Both the position numbers and the translations under genes were made by a program. A DNA stretch of 64,000 nt from Coprococcus phoceensis (GTDB lineage: Bacteria; Bacillota; Clostridia; Lachnospirales; Lachnospiraceae). The DNA lies in contig NZ_FNWC01000007.1 in NCBI RefSeq assembly GCF_900104635.1, forward strand, positions 1,029,421-1,093,420, in the 5' to 3' direction. How positions within the stretch are numbered: position 1 is the stretch's first letter; each line of letters starts with the position of its first letter. Below the pieces are notes generated by a model, which made no database searches, was not told where the DNA came from, and worked only from the letters and a program-made list of their open reading frames with translations. This document shows positions 53,230-61,413 of this stretch, one piece after another.

Positions 53230-53886
53230 CTATAAAAGGAAACACATAGCAACTTTAGGTAACAAATAAAAAAGAAAGCCGGCAAATGCCGGCCCTAGTA
53301 AATGCTTTTTGGGTTTCTGTTTCCATACAGTCTGCTTTTTTGTTCCAATAATCCGTACTTTTCCAGGTACAAGCCACCGCAGTTTTAAATAAAATTTCTG
53401 AAATTCTTCTTTATCATATCCAAAAGAACGCACCTGAAAAATAAGGGTTTCCTTTTCTTTTTTGTCAAGTAAAATAAAACTATCCTGTTCTTCCTCTTTC
53501 ATTTTTCGGATTACTATATAAAATTCTGGAATCCCTTTACGGCTTCCTTCAACGATTTTTTCCATTTCCCTGTAAAAAATCCGACAGACTTCGTAATGTT
53601 CATTTTTCTGTGGCTGTCGGATTACCAGGCAGTCCTCTTCCAGTTTCATATAACAGCCTTTCGTCTGCATGATCCTTCCATTTGCTTCCAGTGCTTCCTT
53701 AACCAGATAAAATCCCCAACTCATAAAAAGCAGGAATACGCAGATGCTCTCCCAAAGGCAATGGGTAAAAAGCAGGAAAAGTCCAAGAAATCCAGAAATT
53801 TCCAAACAAATCCCTGCTTTTATCAGACATTTTTCTTTATAGTCCAGAAGCCGATACATATCGTGTTCCGTGGCTTTTAATATCAT
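53230..53886 (-). CDS. Membrane protein of the element
   Basis: This 218-residue protein starts at MILKATEHDMYRLLDY. Helices lie near 25-45, 48-65 and at the C-terminus (about 198-217). A PH-like strand pattern (YMKLEEDCLVIRQ) follows the second helix. The gene overlaps the previous one by about 50 bases. It may form a pair with the following two-TM protein. Function unknown. Confidence 0.6.
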   Translation of the reverse strand: MILKATEHDMYRLLDYKEKCLIKAGICLEISGFLGLFLLFTHCLWESICVFLLFMSWGFYLVKEALEANGRIMQTKGCYMKLEEDCLVIRQPQKNEHYEVCRIFYREMEKIVEGSRKGIPEFYIVIRKMKEEEQDSFILLDKKEKETLIFQVRSFGYDKEEFQKFYLKLRWLVPGKVRIIGTKKQTVWKQKPKKHLLGPAFAGFLFYLLPKVAMCFLL

Positions 53887-54355
53887 GCGATTCTGTTTCT
53901 CCTTTCGGCTTGCCTTTTTGTTCTCTTTTTTCCATCTCTTTTCGTTCTTCCAGCAGTTCATTGGCTAAGCGTATGGTTTCCATACAGCGATATGTACTAA
54001 ACATAGCAACATGTGTTTCCTTCTCTGGAAGTGCTAGTTTTCCACTTAGCCAATGATAAGTACTGTTTTTTGTCATATATCCCTGTGTCCAAATTTCCCT
54101 TAATGCACGATGTGCCTGTATCCGAAGGTTTCGAAGTTCCCCATCTGCCATAGTCCCCAGTGGTCTGTTATTTTTCTGGTTCGCCGAAACATAAGCATTG
54201 CAGTCTGGATAACCGCTGCACACGTAAAACATTGTTTCCGGGGTGAAAATTCTTTTTTCTCCATATAGATAGGAAGCTGGTCTTAAAACTGCCTTTTTCC
54301 CGCAATATGGACAGATTACTTCTGGAAGTTGTTTTCTATTTTTCTTTCGCTTCAT
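53837..54355 (-). CDS. Zinc-finger protein, DUF3268-like
   Basis: This 172-residue protein has an N-terminal zinc finger (VICPYCGKKAVL and YVCSGYPDCNAYV, two Cys pairs about 30 residues apart). A helical middle (GELRNLRIQAHRALREIW) and a charged tail follow. This matches the zinc-finger-containing DUF3268 family found on phages and conjugative elements. Its likely role is nucleic-acid binding. Confidence 0.75.
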   Translation of the reverse strand: MKRKKNRKQLPEVICPYCGKKAVLRPASYLYGEKRIFTPETMFYVCSGYPDCNAYVSANQKNNRPLGTMADGELRNLRIQAHRALREIWTQGYMTKNSTYHWLSGKLALPEKETHVAMFSTYRCMETIRLANELLEERKEMEKREQKGKPKGETESHDIKSHGTRYVSASGL

Positions 54356-54444
54356 CGAATTTCCCCTTTCTGTTTTAGTCTATATCATGCATTATAAAAA
54401 ATTTGGTTTTCCTGGTTCAATAGGTTTTCAAAATTTTTTCATTT

Positions 54445-55410
54445 TTAAGAATATTTTTTTATTAATCTTGTAATAATACCTTCTGCTACCTCAGATGTCT
54501 CATTAATTCGTGTCACCACAAATCCAATTTTGTCCCGTTTTCCCGGCAGAGAAGCCATATTGCATTCATGAGCAATAGCATTTACCCCAAGATCTAATCG
54601 GATAAAATATGTTCCCTTATAAACATCAACCACAATACCAGAATATTTTCCCTGACGGTGACATTTCTTTAAATTGTCCTTATTGGTATTTTCCGTTGCT
54701 CCCTTTGCGTCTACAGATACAGTCATATTCTCAGCATCTGGCATTTCTATTTTATTCACACAGACAAGCACCAGATCTCCTACCTGAAATTTCTCTGTAG
54801 CATCCGGCATCCATTCCCAAGCCATATCTCTTGCACGTACAGAACATTCTACGCCAAATACTTCCAGCCTGACTGCTTTGGGCGCTACCGCAATCACTCT
54901 TGCTTCCACAATCCTTCCAGGATAAACCATTGGCTGCTCTTCTTCATTATCTGTAAAATAGAAAATCTGTCGTTTCCGCATCATCGCATCCTTTCGGGAA
55001 GCAACTACACTTCTAGACGCTTCATCTAAATCCTTAATGATAAAATCAATATCTGCCCCAAGCATGTTATTGGCAATCCTTACCTGACGGTTCAGCGTGT
55101 CTGCATTCTCCCTTCCATCTCCTTTTAAGTTAATCATCATTTCAGACATGGGGATTAAAATTCGATAACCGTTGAAATAGGTAACTGCTACTGTCCAACC
55201 GCTTTCCAGTTTTTCGATACCGCTTAACGGACCAGTCAGTATTTTTCGGGTTCTCTGTGCATTTAGCAACTGGTGCCATTTTGCTTCTTCTTTTTCTTGG
55301 GTACTTTCAACAGCTGCATCCACTTCAATTGTCAGAATTGAATTTTGTGTAACTGCTCTTGGAATTTCATTTTTCATTTCTTCTGTAATTGTTGTTTTTG
55401 TTTCTGCCAT
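54445..55410 (-). CDS. S1-like RNA-binding domain protein of the element
   Basis: The ATG at 55410 follows AAAAGGAGG. Of 321 residues, three beta-barrel segments resemble S1/OB repeats: GPLSGIEKLESGWTVAVTY near 50, YPGRIVEARVIAVAPKAVRL near 160, and RQGKYSGIVVDVYKGTYFI near 245. Proteins of this type are frequent in clostridial conjugative elements and probably bind RNA. It has its own promoter and a hairpin leader. A role in RNA-based control of transfer genes is possible. Confidence 0.72.
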   Translation of the reverse strand: MAETKTTITEEMKNEIPRAVTQNSILTIEVDAAVESTQEKEEAKWHQLLNAQRTRKILTGPLSGIEKLESGWTVAVTYFNGYRILIPMSEMMINLKGDGRENADTLNRQVRIANNMLGADIDFIIKDLDEASRSVVASRKDAMMRKRQIFYFTDNEEEQPMVYPGRIVEARVIAVAPKAVRLEVFGVECSVRARDMAWEWMPDATEKFQVGDLVLVCVNKIEMPDAENMTVSVDAKGATENTNKDNLKKCHRQGKYSGIVVDVYKGTYFIRLDLGVNAIAHECNMASLPGKRDKIGFVVTRINETSEVAEGIITRLIKKYS

Positions 55411-55438
55411 ATATAGCCTCCTTTTCTTCATCAAAAAA

Positions 55439-55475
55439 AGCACAAAAAAACAGCCCTTTGGCTGCTTTGATGTGC
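55439..55475 (-). terminator. Terminator-like leader hairpin (attenuator candidate)
   Basis: CAGCC-AAAG-GGCTG with outer GCACA/TGTGC pairs is followed by TTTTTTT on the minus strand. It starts about 15 bases after the predicted transcription start and precedes the S1-like gene. Confidence 0.7.
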
Positions 55476-55493
55476 CTGATTATTTACACTATC

Positions 55494-55522
55494 ATCATAA
55501 AACATTCCTTTTTGCCTGTCAA
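55494..55522 (-). promoter_or_regulatory. Promoter of the S1-like gene
   Basis: A perfect TTGACA (55517-55522) and TATGAT (55494-55499) are 17 bases apart on the minus strand. Confidence 0.78.
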
Positions 55523-55581
55523 TTCCGATGGTGTTGCAATGTTATCGCAATTTCATAATCTTATAATCGCTTTTCAATTTT

Positions 55582-55869
55582 TCATTTTTTTAATCCTTCT
55601 TCCCACCGGATACGAGAAAAATACCAGATTTTACCTTGGATTCTCCGGCAGATTTTATTTTCTTCCAAATACTGAAAACTGCTTTGTTCCGGATTATCTC
55701 TATCCCAGTTGGTTTTCTCATAAAATTCTTCCGGTGTATCATAAATCTCTACACATTGTTTTGCCAGTGCAATTTTATCTTCTTCTGTTTCCTTGATATG
55801 AATATCAAATTCCTTTAACAACAGCTTTAAAAAAGTGTATTTTACCAATGCGTTTTCCTCCATATTCAT
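55582..55869 (-). CDS. Small hypothetical protein, 95 residues
   Basis: This short soluble helical protein (YTFLKLLLKEFDIHIKETEE near the start, WYFSRIRWEEGLKK at the end) follows virD4 closely, so it belongs to the transfer operon. No family is recognised. Confidence 0.6.
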   Translation of the reverse strand: MNMEENALVKYTFLKLLLKEFDIHIKETEEDKIALAKQCVEIYDTPEEFYEKTNWDRDNPEQSSFQYLEENKICRRIQGKIWYFSRIRWEEGLKK

Positions 55870-55875
55870 ACAGTT

Positions 55876-57828
55876 CTAACTTCCACCTCCATCTCTATTC
55901 TTTTGAAACAAATCTTCTACTTTATATACAATCGCTTGGCTGTTGAGCTTTTCCTTTTTCCCCGCAAGCTTTTTTGCAGGCTCCTCTTGTAGTGTCAAAG
56001 GTTCTAGTTCCAGCTCCTTTCTCCTTCCCTCTGCCAGCTCTCTCTCAAAATGTTCTGTATCTTCCGCTTCCTTTTCCAATACCTGAAACTGATTTTTTTC
56101 TGCCTCCATCTCCCGGTACCAGTTTGGAATATGCTCATTTGTTTTTTCCAGTTTCAAATACTTTGCATCAGGATGCTCGGTATAATCCATTTTCTGAAGC
56201 TTTAGCACTTTTTGTCCCCGGATAATCAAAAGCATCTGATCAATTGGAAAACGTAGCACTTCATCTGGGAGCAGCAACATTCGTTTGCCTACGGAAGAAG
56301 TTTCTGAGTATTCCGGTACATAATCTGTCATGCGTATAGTATAATAGCTTTTCCGCATAGATGCAACGGAAACTGTAATCTCTCCAGAGCGGGAACTATA
56401 ATAAGTCGCAGTTGTCATATCATTACAGCCTAAAAACAAAGACATATCACAGCCACCAAGAATTTCCTCCCACTGCCCCTCTGGATAACGATTCATCATC
56501 TGTGGAATATTTTGGAAGATAATACTCATACCGATTCCCCTGCTTCGTGCAGTTGCCAATTTCTTTTTAAAGTCGGGAATGACTCCGATATTTGGAAACT
56601 CATCTAAGATAAAGCACATAGGAACCGGAAGTTTCCGATCTTCCATTCTGTCTGCCAACCGCACCAACTTGATACTAAGGAACGAGGTAAACAATGTCGC
56701 CAAAACATCATAGGTAGAGTCCTGATCTGAGGTAATACAAAAATAAGCACACTTTTGTTTTCCGGGAAGTGTCAGATCAAAATCTGCGTGGCTTGTTATC
56801 TGCTGTACCAGTTTATTTTGCATAATCTGCAAACGGGTTCCAAGTCCCAATACTGCATTTCCTTTTACCTTTTCTGCCTTTGAAAAAAGCTGATACGGTC
56901 CTCTTGCCGGATGTGTGGTGGGCAGGCGTTCAAAAATAGCATCCAGCATCTCTACAGATTTATTCAGCAAAAGTTTATAGGCTTCTGGAAATGTCTTTTT
57001 ACCGGGTGGATATTCTTCATATACATATAGGCACAATGCTTTCAACAAATCCATTTCTACATTATCATAAAAATGGTCGAATTTGTCGGTTGTATTGCGG
57101 ATCACCACATCAACAAAGACATCAATTAGACTTCCATCATCAATCTCTGCTAGACAGTCCCAAGCATCACTATTTACAAGATCAATCAGATTTAATTGTT
57201 TTACAACATACCCTTCTTCCCTCAGATAGCCTGCCAGATCTTCATACAACTCCGATTTGGGATCGGTAAGATACATGGACTCTCCACGACGCACACACTG
57301 CAATGCCATATTTCTTGCAAATGCCCTTGATTTCATACTTCCCTGGCTTCCGCAGACGGCCAGATTTCTATTTAGTCTGGAATCTACCGGAAGACTTACA
57401 TATTCTCCACTTTCTAAATCTTTTCCGAAAATAATTCCCATAACGTTTTGTAAGTTCTGGTCTGCGTTTAAAATTTCTTTTTGTTCCTCCGGTTTCATAT
57501 ATCCGGCTGTACCATAAGTTCCCTTTACGGAATAATCAAAGTTCCGTTCATCTGTTTCTAAAATATCTTTTTCCTTTCCTCTCCAGATAATGAGCATACC
57601 AAAAAGCAGCATACCCAGACATGCTACTACGGAACTTTGCAGTCCTGTTGCTGTGGTGATTCCTTTCCAAATACATACAAATGGATTTAGTACAACAACT
57701 GAATGAGAAAGCCTTTCCAAAAAACCGCCAAAATAAAAAATCAAGGGAATCAGAAGAATACTAAAACCAATTTTTTTATATCTGCTTTCTTTCTCTTTTC
57801 TCTCTTTCGTCCTATTCCTCCTCTTCAT
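55876..57828 (-). CDS. Type IV coupling protein VirD4/TraG
   Basis: This 650-residue conjugation ATPase has two transmembrane helices (about 22-40 and 62-82) and a Walker A GSQGSMKSRAFARN at about 157. Further landmarks are TDPKSELYEDLAGYL near 187, and CFILDEFPNIGVIPDF (Walker B) near 410. An acidic, charged C-terminal tail follows. It would bring the relaxase-DNA complex to the transfer channel. I prefer the ATG at 57828 to the GTG 12 bases earlier. It overlaps the preceding gene by 17 bases. Confidence 0.95.
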   Translation of the reverse strand: MKRRNRTKERKEKESRYKKIGFSILLIPLIFYFGGFLERLSHSVVVLNPFVCIWKGITTATGLQSSVVACLGMLLFGMLIIWRGKEKDILETDERNFDYSVKGTYGTAGYMKPEEQKEILNADQNLQNVMGIIFGKDLESGEYVSLPVDSRLNRNLAVCGSQGSMKSRAFARNMALQCVRRGESMYLTDPKSELYEDLAGYLREEGYVVKQLNLIDLVNSDAWDCLAEIDDGSLIDVFVDVVIRNTTDKFDHFYDNVEMDLLKALCLYVYEEYPPGKKTFPEAYKLLLNKSVEMLDAIFERLPTTHPARGPYQLFSKAEKVKGNAVLGLGTRLQIMQNKLVQQITSHADFDLTLPGKQKCAYFCITSDQDSTYDVLATLFTSFLSIKLVRLADRMEDRKLPVPMCFILDEFPNIGVIPDFKKKLATARSRGIGMSIIFQNIPQMMNRYPEGQWEEILGGCDMSLFLGCNDMTTATYYSSRSGEITVSVASMRKSYYTIRMTDYVPEYSETSSVGKRMLLLPDEVLRFPIDQMLLIIRGQKVLKLQKMDYTEHPDAKYLKLEKTNEHIPNWYREMEAEKNQFQVLEKEAEDTEHFERELAEGRRKELELEPLTLQEEPAKKLAGKKEKLNSQAIVYKVEDLFQKNRDGGGS

Positions 57829-58789
57829 TTTCTGATACACCGTATGACCTATGGTAGTTATATAGACTACTATAGTAACTGGAAATCGTATTGACAGAAT
57901 TGTAAAGAGCAGTAATTAACATAGCACGCATGTTCGTAACTTTTGTTGTATTCTTCTCCATACAGTTTAAAACAAATTGAATATGCTCCATGCTGATTTT
58001 CTGAAATTGTGCCTTCACAATCTCTGCTGGTTTATCTTCCCGATTGACACGAATGGTCTTTGCCGAACAGGTTTTTACATCTAACAAAATACCTACCAGT
58101 TCATCAATCTGCATATTGTAAGGATCATCATGCTTTAATACCTCATACGAAATCTGTTCCTTGACTTCCTTTTCGATTCGAATCAGATAAGAATTTTCTG
58201 TATCAAAGTTTATGTCTGTATTCTCTGTATTTGTATCACCCGTATCTGTTATAGTTCTCTCCCTAAATAGTGACTCCTTCTCCACCATATCGGTAATACC
58301 TCTCTCTTTTTTCAGGGAGTGGTATCCCTTATTTAAGTGACACCTCTGCTCTTGTTCTGGATAGGTAAGTGTTTCCAGCACCTCTACATTCAAATCTAAA
58401 AACAATACGTTCGGCACCTGTTGCCCATTTACATGAAGTGTTCGAAAAACACGCCGTATTACTTTCAATTTTTCCAGTTCAACGACTGCGTTTGTTGCAT
58501 CTCTTTTCGTAATCCCAAATTGGTCTGCAATCTGTTGATAACTTCTTTGCAAAAGATCTGCATGGAATTTTTTCTTCAGCCCTATAAGTTCTCCTGTCAT
58601 TTCATCACGCACTTCTGTCGGACGGTACCAATATACAATATCCGCCAAAATGATAATCGCATTTAGGTTTGGTTTCCCTGTTGATTTCCGAATAGTCTTA
58701 TACCAAGTAACAGGTACAATATTTCCTGAAATGTGTAGGCGACTCATTTTATCTACCGTCACACTTCCGGTTTGAAATTGATCTTGCAT
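57812..58789 (-). CDS. DUF6017 protein with winged-helix domain
   Basis: This 325-residue protein has an N-terminal domain typical of replication initiator-like winged helices (IILADIVYWYRPTEVRDE; YQQIADQFGITKRDATNAVV at about 85). A low-complexity middle (TDTGDTNTENTD) and a C-terminal DUF6017 domain (QKISMEHIQFVLNCMEKNT, NMRAMLITALYNSVNTI) follow. This protein is a marker of clostridial conjugative elements and probably starts replication. The ATG at 58789 follows AGGAGG. Confidence 0.85.
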   Translation of the reverse strand: MQDQFQTGSVTVDKMSRLHISGNIVPVTWYKTIRKSTGKPNLNAIIILADIVYWYRPTEVRDEMTGELIGLKKKFHADLLQRSYQQIADQFGITKRDATNAVVELEKLKVIRRVFRTLHVNGQQVPNVLFLDLNVEVLETLTYPEQEQRCHLNKGYHSLKKERGITDMVEKESLFRERTITDTGDTNTENTDINFDTENSYLIRIEKEVKEQISYEVLKHDDPYNMQIDELVGILLDVKTCSAKTIRVNREDKPAEIVKAQFQKISMEHIQFVLNCMEKNTTKVTNMRAMLITALYNSVNTISSYYSSLYNYHRSYGVSENEEEE

Positions 58790-58834
58790 GGTCTCCGTCA
58801 CCTCCTATAGTGCTACCCTAGAAACCATACCTGT

Positions 58835-59932
58835 CTATTCTTCCATAGACAATAAATACTGCTTTACTTTTTTACAGTCCAGTACCATCAGCTCCACCCC
58901 CTTCCCATAATAATCCTGTAACATGCCTTGCTGATAATCAAAGCATACTACAATCCCGCTTCCATGCCTTTCCATATCCTGCTTTACCATTTGAAGTTTT
59001 CTTAGTTCCAACTCATATACAAAATAAACAGGAACCCCCTTCTTCATCCCTGCATAAATTGGAAATTCATTTCGTTCTACTTCATCTAGCATATTCTCTA
59101 AAAAGGCCAAAAAAAGAGTGTTTTTCTTCCAGTCTACAAATAACTCTATTTGAAGTTCTGCATCTTCCCTATTTCCCGGCACAAAATAATACTGCTCATA
59201 TACATCATCAACTTGAAACAATTCCTGTTTCATGCCGCCTGTACTGAGAAGTATCTTTTCCAATACTTCCATGGAGTCCCCAAAGAAAATTGCTTTCCCT
59301 TTCCATGTAATTCCTGCCCTTAGCAAATTTCGTTCTACCCAACACCGCATGGCTATTTCCATTTTCTTTGACCATTTCATAAGATTCCCCATGCTGTTAT
59401 AAACAACAAAAACTTCCCTTTTCTTTATGTAAAGCCCACATGTCCTGGAGCCTTTCACCTGATCTGAGCTCTGTTTTAATTCCTGGCTTCCATAATAGAT
59501 TCCCAAAGAAGTTTCCACGTAACATTCCCGTGTAAAAATCTTAGGTTTCTCTGTTGCAAAAATCAGGTTCCCATGGACAAAAAAGTAAGTCCATATCTGG
59601 CTCATACGGTGCAACCGCAGTCGTTTTTCCCGTTCTGATTTCACATGGTTTGTTTCGCTTGCACCTGTAAGATAACGGTCCACGTCCTGATGATAATGCT
59701 GCAAAAGATAATTTTTTCCTCTTTTTCCCAGAACATATCCGCGCACACCATCTCTATACCGTAAGAGAAGATAACCTTTTTTCTTTAAATCCGTGATCAG
59801 ACTGGTAGCATAGGATTTAGATCCCACAATTTTCTCTGGTAAATTTGCCGGTATTTCTCCTGAAATTGCAACCATCTTCAAGAGTAGGTCACTCTTTTTT
59901 TCTTTCCTCTCCACGTTATCCCATCTATCCAT
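58835..59932 (-). CDS. Replication-relaxation-like winged-helix protein
   Basis: This 365-residue protein begins with a winged-helix part (KSYATSLITDLKKKGYLLL, YVLGKRGKNYLL). A helical segment containing RLRLHRMSQIW follows, then a mixed domain with HGSGIVVCFDYQQGML near the end. This layout is seen in the replication-relaxation family of elements carrying VirD4/VirB4. The family assignment is tentative; it may be a DNA-binding accessory of the relaxosome. The spacing to the next gene is short. Confidence 0.6.
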   Translation of the reverse strand: MDRWDNVERKEKKSDLLLKMVAISGEIPANLPEKIVGSKSYATSLITDLKKKGYLLLRYRDGVRGYVLGKRGKNYLLQHYHQDVDRYLTGASETNHVKSEREKRLRLHRMSQIWTYFFVHGNLIFATEKPKIFTRECYVETSLGIYYGSQELKQSSDQVKGSRTCGLYIKKREVFVVYNSMGNLMKWSKKMEIAMRCWVERNLLRAGITWKGKAIFFGDSMEVLEKILLSTGGMKQELFQVDDVYEQYYFVPGNREDAELQIELFVDWKKNTLFLAFLENMLDEVERNEFPIYAGMKKGVPVYFVYELELRKLQMVKQDMERHGSGIVVCFDYQQGMLQDYYGKGVELMVLDCKKVKQYLLSMEE

Positions 59933-60053
59933 CTTTATACCCTATCCTTCTCATACCTGGGTATTTTCCTCCTTTCCTTTTTCCTTTCTATTGCTGTAAT
60001 TTACGGAAAAAACACCTCTATTTCCTTATCGAAAAAACCGTATCGTTTTCCTG

Positions 60054-60692
60054 TCAGTTTTTCGATACCAAATTCTGCTGTTTTTCATAAAGCCATAACG
60101 GAAATTTTTCCGGTGACAGCAGGTAAATCATGGTACGTTCCACGTCTTCCAATCTTGTTTCGTGATACACATTTGTGTAGCACCCGCTATCAGAGGTCAG
60201 AAAGAAATTAGATATCACATCTAATACATGTTTTTCCTCAATGTTGTCATGATCCCGTACCCTATATATTGGACGTTTACAGTCATAAATATGAGAAAAA
60301 CAGACCGTACATGTTCTGTATTCCGGTATTTCTTTATTCTGTTCTGCCCGCTCCATACACCAGTGCTGAAAGGCAGTATACAATGGCTTATAAATATAGT
60401 TTGTATATTCTGTTTTCCGATGCGGTATCAATGCAGGCAAGGAAATACTTAAAATATTCTCCTCATACGCAATCTCAATTCCATGTATCAATACCAGATC
60501 CGACTGATACTGTTCATATTTTCTCTTATCAAGCGTCATCTGAAGGACAAGATTTCGCATCTTTTCTGTTAGGATTTCAGAACTTTTGGCTGCTTCCAAC
60601 ACCATATCATTTAGATTTTCAAAATGAATATTGACACATTTTCTGGCATAGGCTTGCAGTAAATTTCGTGCTTCTGCAAGCATAGACTCCAC
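60054..60692 (-). CDS. Element-borne hypothetical protein
   Basis: A GTG start at 60692 gives 212 residues. The frame stays open 65 bases further upstream to an AGGAGGG, but without any standard start codon, so the true start is uncertain. The protein is helical at the N-terminus (residues 1-60), with mixed structure and a CTVCFSHIYDC Cys cluster near 128-138. DUF6100-like is a possibility from memory. Function unknown. Confidence 0.58.
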   Translation of the reverse strand: MESMLAEARNLLQAYARKCVNIHFENLNDMVLEAAKSSEILTEKMRNLVLQMTLDKRKYEQYQSDLVLIHGIEIAYEENILSISLPALIPHRKTEYTNYIYKPLYTAFQHWCMERAEQNKEIPEYRTCTVCFSHIYDCKRPIYRVRDHDNIEEKHVLDVISNFFLTSDSGCYTNVYHETRLEDVERTMIYLLSPEKFPLWLYEKQQNLVSKN

Positions 60693-60756
60693 ATGACCTG
60701 CTGTTTTCTGTCCTGCGTCTAGTTGCTCTTTTAACCTCTGTATTCCTTCTTTTTCG

Positions 60757-61305
60757 CTATTCCCTCCTATAATATTCCACCCCTCCTTCCTCTTCTTGCA
60801 CTGTGCAAAAACCGATTACATTTGGAATTTGTATTTGTGGGATTTCCTCTGGATTTTCCACAATAACAACATGACCACATCCATCTGTGTTTTGTCTGGA
60901 AAATAGTTGATTTACCAGTTGTATTTCTGCTTCCGAAATATAAAGAATATCGTAAATTTCTGCATCTCCCACAAACACAATACGAACAGGATACTCTTCC
61001 TTTTCTGCCAGGAAATGTCGTTCAATTTTTTTCTGTTCCATCAAAGAAAGAAGAACCCAGAATGCTTTTAATGTACCTTTTTCCCGCAACTGATAGGCAT
61101 CTTCATGCTGGGATACTGTTTTTGTGACTTCATTCATATAAATCAAACGTTCTTTCAGCAATGCATGTAACGCTTTTCCCACAAATTTTTCCTTTCCATC
61201 TACTGCAAAAAAAGCATAAATCTGTCGTTTATATAAGACATTATAGGTTTTAACAAGTTCCAGTATCTGTCGTTCTACCTGCTTTTGATTTGTTACATAT
61301 TCCAA
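60757..61305 (-). CDS. DUF5697-like winged-helix protein
   Basis: I choose the TTG at 61305, with AAAGGAG 7 bases upstream, over an ATG 33 bases earlier that lacks a site. The 182-residue protein has an N-terminal winged helix (QKQVERQILELVKTYNVLYK, ALHALLKERLIYMNE) and a Rossmann-like C-terminal half (YPVRIVFVGDAEIYDILY). It resembles DUF5697 proteins found next to virB4 in clostridial elements. Likely a regulatory or relaxosome-associated protein. Confidence 0.62.
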   Translation of the reverse strand: MEYVTNQKQVERQILELVKTYNVLYKRQIYAFFAVDGKEKFVGKALHALLKERLIYMNEVTKTVSQHEDAYQLREKGTLKAFWVLLSLMEQKKIERHFLAEKEEYPVRIVFVGDAEIYDILYISEAEIQLVNQLFSRQNTDGCGHVVIVENPEEIPQIQIPNVIGFCTVQEEEGGVEYYRRE

Positions 61306-61413
61306 AGTTTTTCTCCTTTCTATTTTTGGATTGCGCATAAATTGCGTATTTCATCAAATGATTTTTCTGATTGCGTAATCTATACGCATTCAATAGTTAC
61401 TATACTGTTACAA

